DNA of 41,648 bases. It comes from an uncultured bacterium. GTDB lineage: Bacteria > Actinomycetota > Coriobacteriia > Coriobacteriales > Eggerthellaceae. The notes below the pieces were generated by a model that was not told the DNA's origin, ran no database searches, and saw nothing but the letters and a program-made list of their open reading frames with translations. This document shows positions 15,642-22,862 of the stretch, in pieces. The stretch spans positions 1-41,648 of the forward strand of contig CAJMPP010000022.1 in the NCBI GenBank assembly GCA_905215325.1, in the 5' to 3' direction. How positions within the stretch are numbered: position 1 is the stretch's first letter; the number at the start of each line of letters is the position of its first letter. The position numbers and the translations under genes are program-made.

Positions 15642-17116
15642 GCAGGCACCTTCTGCCGGCCCTGCAACGTGTGCTGCCAGCCGAAGACCCCGTCGGCTAC
15701 CGCAGCGACTTCGGCAGCCGCCGGCCCCTGCAGCTGCCGCGCCCCAATCGCGCCACCTGCCGGCATGGCGGCCTTATCCCCCGCGCCTATGGCGGCGCGC
15801 CCGACCTCGGACCCGAACAAGCTGAGCTGACCGGGCAGCACCTTGCCGGAGCGAGCGCCATGACGGCCGCCTTCGATGGGGCTTGCCAGCTGCGCCCGCA
15901 AAGCATCGGGGCAAAACTCCACCCCGTTTCCTTGATACTTCCCGTTGCAGGTGATGAAATAGCGTGCTCGTTTGAACGCGATCCCCAGCTTTCGAAGCTC
16001 CGCTTCCCGCAAACAGGTTGTGCGTCGTGCTCGCAAGATCAAACGGGCCCCACGTGGCCCTATCCCCGGCACACGCAGCAACACTTCCAACGGCGCCGTG
16101 TTCACCTCCACCGGAAACAAATCCAGATGGTTTACCGCCCATGCAGCTTTCGGATCTACATCCATCTCCAGGTTCGGGGCATCGGCGCTGATGATTTCCG
16201 ATACATCGAATTTGTAATAGCGCAGCAGCCAATCGGCCTGATACAGCCTGTGCTCACGGTTCAGCTGCACCCCGACGTTCTGCGGCAGGCGCTCATCGGA
16301 GCTTACCGGCAGATAGGCACTGAAGAACACACGCTTGAGCTGCAGGGTTTTATAGAGCGCCTGCGACAGGTTGAGAATCTGGAAATCGGTTTCAGGCGTG
16401 GCTCCTATGATCATCTGCGTGGACTGCCCTGCCGGCACGAACGCACGCCCCCGCTCCTTCGGACGGGTGGAAGGCAGATACGTTGTGCTTCGACGCGATA
16501 TCCCGCGAGACTCGCGGTCCTGCGCCATGTTGTCTCGGATTTGACGCATAGGGGCTATGATTCGCTGCTTTGTTTTCTGAGGACATAGCAAGCTCAAGCT
16601 TGTCTGACTGGGCAGCTCGAGGTTCACGCTCATGCGATCTGCAAGATGGCCAAGCCTATCGATGAGCTCCGGCGAGGTACCCGGCACGGCCTTCGCGTGG
16701 ATATACCCGCGAAACCGGTGATGTTCGCGTAGCAGCTGAAGCGTGCGAATCATAAGCTCGGTGGTGTGGTCGGGCGACCCGATGACGCCCGAACTGAGGA
16801 ACAGCCCTTCGATATAGTTACGGCGGTAAAACGCCATGGTGAGATCGGCCAGCTCTTCAGGCGCGAACGCTGCACGGGGCACCTCGTTGCTGCAACGGTT
16901 AACGCAATACGCGCAGTCGTATACGCATACGTTGGTCATGAGAACCTTGAGCAACGAGATGCACCGCCCATCGGGCGTGAAGCTGTGGCAGCATCCGGCG
17001 CCGAGCGCGTTGCCGACATAGCCGGCCTTCGAACCGCGCTGCAACCCCGACGACGTGCAGGCGACATCGTACTTCGCCGCATCGGCGAGGATCTCCAGCT
17101 TTTCCTGCACATCCAT
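15638..17116 (-). CDS. SPL-like radical SAM protein, putative DNA modification/repair enzyme (TIGR03916 type)
   Basis: A 492-residue radical SAM enzyme of the family named for its link to uracil-DNA glycosylase and related to spore photoproduct lyase. The cluster motif is C64-x3-C68-x2-C71 (CVYDCAYC), preceded by GSKAGYVGNALGAGCCHSF and FTPDGRCISLLK. A helix-hairpin-helix motif LLRVPGIGPRGARLI near 346-360 suggests nonspecific DNA binding. After the conserved C-terminus (~405) comes a variable tail containing QLSLF (430-434), the consensus beta-clamp-binding pentapeptide. Start at 17116 follows GGAAAGGA; an extension to 17188 would overlap the promoter. First gene of a two-gene operon with the TIGR03915-type protein. 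The lesion it acts on is unknown. Confidence 0.9.
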   Translation of the reverse strand: MDVQEKLEILADAAKYDVACTSSGLQRGSKAGYVGNALGAGCCHSFTPDGRCISLLKVLMTNVCVYDCAYCVNRCSNEVPRAAFAPEELADLTMAFYRRNYIEGLFLSSGVIGSPDHTTELMIRTLQLLREHHRFRGYIHAKAVPGTSPELIDRLGHLADRMSVNLELPSQTSLSLLCPQKTKQRIIAPMRQIRDNMAQDRESRGISRRSTTYLPSTRPKERGRAFVPAGQSTQMIIGATPETDFQILNLSQALYKTLQLKRVFFSAYLPVSSDERLPQNVGVQLNREHRLYQADWLLRYYKFDVSEIISADAPNLEMDVDPKAAWAVNHLDLFPVEVNTAPLEVLLRVPGIGPRGARLILRARRTTCLREAELRKLGIAFKRARYFITCNGKYQGNGVEFCPDALRAQLASPIEGGRHGARSGKVLPGQLSLFGSEVGRAAIGAGDKAAMPAGGAIGARQLQGPAAAEVAAVADGVFGWQHTLQGRQKVPA

Positions 17117-17159
17117 GGCCAGTCCTTTCCACAAACATCCGTACGTGTAGTGGGCACAT

Positions 17160-17188
17160 ACTATACTCGTACGCTTGTTCGTGGTCAA
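17160..17188 (-). promoter_or_regulatory. Promoter of the putative DNA-repair operon
   Basis: On the minus strand, TTGACC (17183-17188), exactly 17 nt, then TATAGT (17160-17165). Each box matches 5 of 6 consensus bases. Transcription would begin near 17153, about 37 nt before the start codon. The spacer holds a LexA-box-like palindrome. Confidence 0.8.
17168..17181 (-). promoter_or_regulatory. Candidate LexA/SOS operator
   Basis: CGAACAAGCGTACG on the minus strand matches the Gram-positive/actinobacterial LexA box CGAAC-N4-GTTCG at 9 of 10 palindrome positions (one T to A). It lies entirely between the -35 and -10 boxes, where a repressor would block polymerase. This is a reading by eye; no LexA gene or second box in the window supports it. 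Confidence 0.5.
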
Positions 17189-17204
17189 GAACGTTTGTGC
17201 GATA

Positions 17205-18164
17205 CTATCGCGGAACCCCGGTCAAATCGAATGCAGGAATGAAGCTGTCCTTCGCCGCGCCCCCTTGCTGCCAGAAATAGTCCTCGATGCCTAACGAATC
17301 GGCATAGTCCAGCAACTCCTCGTATTCGCCATCAGATACGCGTCCGCCCAGCTCAGGGCAGCGCTGAAGCTGGCGTTGCGCCCACGCATCCCCAGCTTGC
17401 GCCGCATCGGCGAGGACCGGCGTGTACTGGTTCATCAGCGACAGCAGCACGTCGTTTCCGAAACGCTCCCATATCGTGTGCACCACGCGCTTGGAATCCT
17501 CCAAGGCGCCGGGCAGCATCAGGTGGCGCACCACCACCCCGCGCGTAAGGCGCGGCTGCCCGTCCACCTCGTCGCCTTCGGGAGCGCCCACGCAACGCAC
17601 CATCTCCTCAAGCGCCGCCATGGCCACCTCGGGATAATCGGGTGCCGCGGAGTAACGGTGGGCAAGGCTGCTCGAGTAATACTTGAAATCGGTCAGGTAC
17701 ACGTCCACCGTGCCGACGTTGTCCCGCACGGCCCGCACCGTCTCGTACCCCGAGGTGTTCCACACCACGGGCAGCGCCAAACCACGTGCACGGGCATGGG
17801 CTACGGCGGCACGGATATGGGGCGAATAGTGCGTCGGCGTGACGAAATTGACGTTCAACGCCCCCTGCTGCTGCAGGTCAAGGCACATATCCGCCACGTC
17901 ATCCACCGTAACGGCCACGCCAGCGCGCCCATCGGCGATCACCTGGTTCTGGCAGTACACGCATCGCAGCGGGCAGTTCGAGAAGAACACGGTGCCGCTG
18001 CCGCGAGAGCCGCTGATAGGCGGCTCCTCCCACATGTGCAGCGCCGCGCGGGCCACCACTAGATCCCCTTGCGCCCCGCACACGCCACGCTCGCCGGCGG
18101 CGCGGTCGGCGCCGCAGGCCCGTGGGCACATGCGGCACGAGGCCAATTCCCCTTCGAAGTCCAT
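17205..18164 (-). CDS. PflX-like radical SAM protein (COG1313)
   Basis: A 319-residue protein related to pyruvate-formate-lyase activating enzymes, of the group annotated PflX. An N-terminal Cys cluster (C10, C13, C17, C29) precedes the radical SAM motif C64-x3-C68-x2-C71 (CPLRCVYCQN). Later segments GALNVNFVTPTHYSPHI, VVWNTSGYE and YLTDFKYYSS fit the barrel of this group, and RHLMLPGALEDS the late conserved region. It has no glycyl-radical enzyme beside it, so its target is unknown. It ends 88 nt before the start of the next radical SAM gene, which has its own promoter, so the two are probably separate units. Start 18164 follows GGAAGGGG. Confidence 0.85.
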   Translation of the reverse strand: MDFEGELASCRMCPRACGADRAAGERGVCGAQGDLVVARAALHMWEEPPISGSRGSGTVFFSNCPLRCVYCQNQVIADGRAGVAVTVDDVADMCLDLQQQGALNVNFVTPTHYSPHIRAAVAHARARGLALPVVWNTSGYETVRAVRDNVGTVDVYLTDFKYYSSSLAHRYSAAPDYPEVAMAALEEMVRCVGAPEGDEVDGQPRLTRGVVVRHLMLPGALEDSKRVVHTIWERFGNDVLLSLMNQYTPVLADAAQAGDAWAQRQLQRCPELGGRVSDGEYEELLDYADSLGIEDYFWQQGGAAKDSFIPAFDLTGVPR

Positions 18165-18281
18165 AGCAGACCCCTTCCCTGCTTCCATACGCTCTTGCGC
18201 GCCGAATCCGCCCGCTAACGCAACACCCTATGGCTGCGGCATCCGCCCAGATCAAGCAAACACGCAATCGCCCTTACCACC

Positions 18282-18377
18282 AAAAAGGGCCCGCAATGCG
18301 CAACCCAGCCTGCAACGGACGGCACGCTGCGGCAGTCGCGCCCATCCAAGCAGCCGGGCCGCCGCCTTGCGGGCCCT
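18282..18377 (-). terminator. Terminator with very long loop after the degenerate dehydrogenase gene
   Basis: On the minus strand an 11-bp perfect stem (18286-18296 with 18367-18377) is followed by five U (18282-18286 region). The arms are 70 nt apart, so the hairpin must contain inner structure; the enclosed sequence is GC-rich and unassigned. Confidence 0.5.
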
Positions 18378-18413
18378 GATGCACCGTTCGATCGCCCTTT
18401 ACGGGCGAGACGC

Positions 18414-19385
18414 CTAGTTGAAACCGGGATAGGCACCCGTCATGCCGTCGTCGTCCATGATGCCGGCATCGCCGAAATCGTCACCCCAGTCGGCCTCGTC
18501 GCCATGTTCGTGATCGTGGTCACCGTACGTCTGCTCGGCGCGGGTCCAGTCCAGACCCTCCTTCGCGCACGCGTCCTCCTCGCGGTAGACCAGCGACAAC
18601 GCCGAGGGAGCCTTGTCCGAACCGCCGATGATGGCCAGAAGCTCCAGCAGGCGCTGGACGGCCTCAGCCTGCGGCAGGATAAGGTCGGCATCGTCGGCGG
18701 TGGTCAGGGCTGCGGTCAGCTCGCCCATGAGCATCTCCACGGTGTAGGTGCCGTCGAAGCGGCCGTCGGTGACGGCGGCCAGCAACGCATCGCCGGCCGG
18801 CGTGATCGCGCCGGCGCGCATGCCGGCGATCTCGCCCATGTCGGAAGACGTGCGCACCGCGTGGTACAGCGCATCCGCCTCCACGGCGGCGACCAGCTGC
18901 GCCGCAGCCTGCAGGCTGTACGCGGCACGGGCAAGCTGGGCCGAGCCCGGACCACCGGCATCGGTGACGTGGGCGACCAGCAGGTCGAGCACCTCGCGCG
19001 CCGCCTCAACGCAGTCCTCTTCGCCGCCCACGAAGCAGCCCAGGTTCTCACGAGCCGCGAACGCGTCGGGCACGGCCACATCGGTGACCACGAGCGGCGC
19101 CTCGACGGCGACCAGGTCGGCGACGCAGGCCATGGCGTTGAGCTCGCGTGCGAAGGTTGGCGTGGTGCACGACAGGTCGATGATCCGGGTGCCCTTTCGG
19201 GCGCCCTGCACGATGCCGTTATCGCCGAAGTATGCGTCCTCGAGCGCGGTTTGCGTGGTGAAGTAGGTAAGGACGGCGTCGGCGGCGCCCGCATCGCCTA
19301 CGCGCTGCCAGCCCGCGCCGCACAGGCGATCGGCCACCATATTCCCTACCGTATCGTTTCCAGCGAACACGAAAGCCTTCGTCAT
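18414..19385 (-). CDS. Degenerate 6-phosphogluconate/3-hydroxyisobutyrate dehydrogenase-like protein
   Basis: A 323-residue protein with the fold order of the beta-hydroxyacid dehydrogenase superfamily. The N-terminal Rossmann region (AFVFAGNDTVGNMVADRL) retains only part of the GxGxxG loop. Residues ~65-130 (GTRIIDLSCTTP, VEAPLVV, CFVGGEEDC) parallel the family's DAPVSGG and glycine-rich region, and an all-helical C-terminal domain follows. I do not see the catalytic Lys environment clearly, so enzyme activity is uncertain. The tail is acidic and His-rich (DHDHEHGDEADWGDDFGD) and might bind metal. It begins 3 nt after a DegV gene and ends the eight-gene minus-strand array. Confidence 0.6.
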   Translation of the reverse strand: MTKAFVFAGNDTVGNMVADRLCGAGWQRVGDAGAADAVLTYFTTQTALEDAYFGDNGIVQGARKGTRIIDLSCTTPTFARELNAMACVADLVAVEAPLVVTDVAVPDAFAARENLGCFVGGEEDCVEAAREVLDLLVAHVTDAGGPGSAQLARAAYSLQAAAQLVAAVEADALYHAVRTSSDMGEIAGMRAGAITPAGDALLAAVTDGRFDGTYTVEMLMGELTAALTTADDADLILPQAEAVQRLLELLAIIGGSDKAPSALSLVYREEDACAKEGLDWTRAEQTYGDHDHEHGDEADWGDDFGDAGIMDDDGMTGAYPGFN

Positions 19386-19388
19386 GGC

Positions 19389-20324
19389 TTAACCCTCTTT
19401 CTTGATCTTGCGGGCGATGCGATCGGCCACTGAAAGCTCCTCGCGCTTATCGCCTCCCCAAAACACCACGGCCAGCATGCCCGGCCCCACATGGCTGCCG
19501 ATGACCGGCCCGATGCTGCTTTCCAAAAACAGCAGGTTGTCGTCCTCTTTCGCCAGCAGCTCCTTCAGACGCGCCGCGTCCTTGGGGCAGTCGGCGTTGC
19601 CGATGACCACGCAACGGCCCGGCATTCGATCGGTCATGCGCTTCGAGCAGTACTCGGCCAGCTGCCTGATGCCCTTCTTGCGCCCGCGCGCCACACCCGT
19701 CAGCGCAAGCTTGCCCTCGATGCTGATGTTGAGCAGCGGCTTCACATCGAGCTTCGCGCCCGCGTAGGCAACGGTGCTGGGGATGCGGCCGCCGCGGCGC
19801 AGCGATTCCAGGTCATCCACCATGAACTCGGCGTCCACGAAGTAGCGCGCCTCCTCGGCCCACGCGGCCAGCTCGCGCGCCGTCATGCCGTTGTCGCGCT
19901 GGTTGAGCGCCTCATAGACCAGAAGCGCCTCGGCGACCGACGCCAGATAGGTGTCGACCACGTACAGCTCGGCGCCGGGATGCTCGGCGATCAGCTGGTC
20001 GCGCATCATCACCGCCGTGTTGAAGCTGCCGGAAAGGCCGCTGGTGAAGCTCAGGTACACCGTCGGAACGCCGCTTTCGATGGCCTTCGAGAACACATCA
20101 TGGAACACCGTCACCGGCACCTGCGCCGTGGACGGCTGCGAACCAGCGCGCATGCCTTCGTAGAAATCATGCGGCGTGACGGTGCGATACAGATCGTCGC
20201 TATGCTCGCCCATGTCGTCGATATAGGGAAACTCCAGCAGCTGCACGCCGGGACGGTCGACCACCTCGAAGGGGAGGTCGCAGCAGGAGTCGATGATCAG
20301 ATTGCATTTCGGCTGGGCTTCCAT
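19389..20324 (-). CDS. DegV family fatty-acid-binding protein (copy 1)
   Basis: DegV/FakB proteins bind a single fatty acid and, in Gram-positives, present it to the kinase FakA for phosphorylation. This 311-residue member has CNLIIDSCCDLPFEVV at the N-terminus, SQPSTAQVPVTVF (the TSQPS-type ligand loop), LSFTSGLSGSFNTA, and the C-terminal SHVGPGMLAVVFWG. Start 20324 follows AAAGGAG; a longer frame has no site. It lies 60 nt after a second DegV gene and 3 nt before the dehydrogenase-like gene. The two copies differ clearly in sequence, so they probably bind different acyl chains. No FakA is in the window. Confidence 0.92.
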   Translation of the reverse strand: MEAQPKCNLIIDSCCDLPFEVVDRPGVQLLEFPYIDDMGEHSDDLYRTVTPHDFYEGMRAGSQPSTAQVPVTVFHDVFSKAIESGVPTVYLSFTSGLSGSFNTAVMMRDQLIAEHPGAELYVVDTYLASVAEALLVYEALNQRDNGMTARELAAWAEEARYFVDAEFMVDDLESLRRGGRIPSTVAYAGAKLDVKPLLNISIEGKLALTGVARGRKKGIRQLAEYCSKRMTDRMPGRCVVIGNADCPKDAARLKELLAKEDDNLLFLESSIGPVIGSHVGPGMLAVVFWGGDKREELSVADRIARKIKKEG

Positions 20325-20384
20325 GCATCTCCTTTCGTTGGAACGCCCGCGCCCGCAGGCGGTGGGCGGGTTTTCGCTTCGCAC

Positions 20385-21287
20385 CTAGGAAGCGCAGGTC
20401 AGGACCGCCTTCGGCCCGGTCAACTTGCCCGATATGGCATGCGCGCATTCGTAGGCGACGCCAACGGCAGGGCCCACGTGCAGCCCCACCACCGGGCTTA
20501 CCGGCAGCACGCTGACCTTGCGGCCAAGCATAGGCTCGATGACCTCATGCGCCCATTTCACCGCCGGGGCCTTGTCGCCGATATAGTGCACCACCACATC
20601 GCGCAGGCCATGCTCCTCGATATCGGCCTTCATAGCCGCCACGATCTTGTCCAATGCCTTTTTACGCGTACGCACCTTGGCGAAGGTGACCGGGGAACCG
20701 TCGCGCACGGCAAGCACAGGCGCCAGCTGGATAAGATTGCCCAAAAGCGCCGCCGCGCCGCCGATGCGCCCGCCTTTCTGCAGAAACGTCAGGCTTTCCG
20801 GCGTGAACAGGAAGCGGGTGCGCTCGATGGCGTCGAGGGCCGCCTGGGCCACGCCGCGCAGATCTTCGCCCCCATCGCGCGCGGCCACAGCCTCGAGCAC
20901 GGGAAACGCCTCGTCGAAGCCACATGACTGCGAGTCGATAAGCTCCCATTTGAAGCCGATGTTGCGCGCGGCCACTGCGCGGATGGCGCGCAAGGCGCCA
21001 TCATAGGCGCCTGAAAGGCCCGTGGAGATGAAGATGCCGCACACCTGGTCGCCGGCGCGGGCCGCATCCTCGAACACCTCTTCCAGCAGCTGCTGCGAAG
21101 GCTGGCTTGACGTGGGGATATCATCCACCATGTCGTAGATATCGGCATAGAACGCATCCAAGTCCATGGTTGCGTCCTCGTATTCCCTGCCATTGCGGTT
21201 CACATACAGCGTGACCACCTGGATATCAAGCTGAGCGGCCATCTCCTGCGTGATCGAAGACACAGAGTCGGTGATGATTCTGATCAT
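20385..21287 (-). CDS. DegV family fatty-acid-binding protein (copy 2)
   Basis: A 300-residue DegV/FakB-type protein opening MIRIITDSVSSITQEMA, with IPTSSQPSQQLLEEVFE (ligand loop), IFISTGLSGAYDGAL, FLQKGGRIGGAAALLGN and the C-terminal GLHVGPAVGVAYE. These are the standard family landmarks in order. ATG 21287 follows GGGGGA. It is the upstream member of the tandem pair and starts 51 nt after pncB. The duplication is old, since the two proteins share motifs but little else. Confidence 0.92.
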   Translation of the reverse strand: MIRIITDSVSSITQEMAAQLDIQVVTLYVNRNGREYEDATMDLDAFYADIYDMVDDIPTSSQPSQQLLEEVFEDAARAGDQVCGIFISTGLSGAYDGALRAIRAVAARNIGFKWELIDSQSCGFDEAFPVLEAVAARDGGEDLRGVAQAALDAIERTRFLFTPESLTFLQKGGRIGGAAALLGNLIQLAPVLAVRDGSPVTFAKVRTRKKALDKIVAAMKADIEEHGLRDVVVHYIGDKAPAVKWAHEVIEPMLGRKVSVLPVSPVVGLHVGPAVGVAYECAHAISGKLTGPKAVLTCAS

Positions 21288-21338
21288 GAATCCCCCAATC
21301 GGAAGCGCACCTTAAGCGCGCGTGCATTACGTTCAACC

Positions 21339-22802
21339 CTACGCGATACCGCGAAGCTTGCCAACAAGCGCGCGGCGGCGCTCACAAAGACCATACTCCA
21401 GGCCCACCGGATAGGTGTGGGGGTTGAGCATGCGCTTCTGGCTCTCATCCAAGCAGGCCAGGCCCTCGCGGCAACGCCGCTGCGCCTCCATGGCGCTGCG
21501 GCCGCTTGCGTCGAGCACCACCTGCCCGTTGCGGGCCAGAGGCTCGAGCATCGTGGAGAACCGCTTGCCCGCCAGCTTCTTGCGGCGCATGGAGTCGAGC
21601 GGGTCCACGATGACCTGGCCCTCGTCCACGCCGGCGTTCACGTCGAACACCATATCGCCGGCGATGGTCCCGTCGTCGTTATAGTAGCGGCGCACATCGA
21701 GCACGCCCGGCACCGTCAGCTTCGCCGCCGACTCGCTGATCTTCAGGCGATCGACCCATTCGGCCTGCCCCGGGGCGCGCGTCGCCGAAAGCTTGTACAC
21801 GCCGCCGAGCGTGGGCTGGTCGAACGCGCAGGCAAGCTTGGTGCCCACGCCCCAGCTGCTCACCGGAGCGCCTTCGTCCAAGATGGACTGGATGGTGTAT
21901 TCGTCCAGGTCGTTTGACAGCACGATGCCGCAATCCTCCAAGCCCGCCGCATCGAGCATGCGTCGCGCCATCTTCGCCAACCAGGCCAGGTCGCCCGAGT
22001 CGATGCGGATACCCGCCAGGCGCTCACCCCGGGCGCGCATCTCCAGACCCACGGTGATGGCGTTGCGGATGCCCTGTTCCACATCGTAGGTGTCCACGAG
22101 CAGCACGCAGTTGCGCGGGAACTCGCGCGCATAGGCGCGGAACGCCTCCAGCTCGCTGGGAAACGACATGACCCACGAGTGCGCATGCGTGCCCGACACC
22201 GGCAGGCCGTAGGTTTTGCCCGCAAGCACGTTGGACGTGGATGCGCAGCCGCCGACCACGGCGGCACGGCTTGCCCACATGCCGCCGCCGGCGCCCTGGG
22301 CGCGGCGCAGGCCGAACTCGGCAACGGGCAGGCCACGGGCCGCCAGGCACACGCGAGCGGCCTTGGTGGCAATAAGCGTTTCGAAGTTCACGCAGTTCAG
22401 AAGCGCCGTTTCGATGAGCTGGCAATCCATGATGGGGCCCATCACGCGTACAATCGGCTCATGCGGGAACACCACGGCGCCCTCGGGCACGGCATCGACG
22501 TCCACGCGCAGCGAGAACGTGCTCAGGTATTCCAAAAACGCCGGCTTGAACAGCCTCCCCCCGCCTGGCGCATCAAGGCTTCCCAAGTACCCCACATCCT
22601 CGGCGCTGAACGAGAACCCGTCGATGAGCTCGGCGAGCTGGTCCATGCCGCAGGCGATGGCATAGCCGCCGCGGAAGGGATAGTCGCGGAAATACGCATG
22701 GAAGCACGCCTGCGTGGCGCCCTGCCCCGTCTCCCAATACCCTTGTGCCATGGTCAGCTGATACAGATCGGTGAGCAGCTCGTGGCCGTTTTCCCCGTGC
22801 AC
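21339..22802 (-). CDS. pncB: Nicotinate phosphoribosyltransferase
   Basis: Converts nicotinate and PRPP to nicotinate mononucleotide in NAD salvage (cytoplasm). The 487-residue protein has LLTDLYQLTMAQGYW at the N-terminus, the central EFGLRRAQG motif (with the conserved RRAQ) and GTHAHSWVMSF, VDTYDVEQGI and GIRIDSGDLAWLAK, followed by VGTKLACAFDQPTLGGVYKL. Start is GTG 22802 behind AGGAGGT. It belongs to the ~490-residue class rather than the shorter E. coli type. It lies 60 nt behind ricT in the same direction. LarB elsewhere in the window uses the dinucleotide made downstream of this step. Confidence 0.95.
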   Translation of the reverse strand: MHGENGHELLTDLYQLTMAQGYWETGQGATQACFHAYFRDYPFRGGYAIACGMDQLAELIDGFSFSAEDVGYLGSLDAPGGGRLFKPAFLEYLSTFSLRVDVDAVPEGAVVFPHEPIVRVMGPIMDCQLIETALLNCVNFETLIATKAARVCLAARGLPVAEFGLRRAQGAGGGMWASRAAVVGGCASTSNVLAGKTYGLPVSGTHAHSWVMSFPSELEAFRAYAREFPRNCVLLVDTYDVEQGIRNAITVGLEMRARGERLAGIRIDSGDLAWLAKMARRMLDAAGLEDCGIVLSNDLDEYTIQSILDEGAPVSSWGVGTKLACAFDQPTLGGVYKLSATRAPGQAEWVDRLKISESAAKLTVPGVLDVRRYYNDDGTIAGDMVFDVNAGVDEGQVIVDPLDSMRRKKLAGKRFSTMLEPLARNGQVVLDASGRSAMEAQRRCREGLACLDESQKRMLNPHTYPVGLEYGLCERRRALVGKLRGIA

Positions 22803-22862
22803 GTTGATACCTCCTGACGCAGGCGCCCCCGCTTTCTGCCCAAGCGGGGGCGCGAGATGCTG

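Noticed and set aside
17174..17192. GTTC-N8-GAAC repeat as a second LexA box in the repair promoter
   Set aside because: The half-sites point the wrong way; LexA boxes are GAAC-N4-GTTC.
19491..20927. 478-codon frame antisense to the two DegV genes
   Set aside because: It spans two genuine genes and their spacer, and its His/Arg/Gly-rich product matches nothing.
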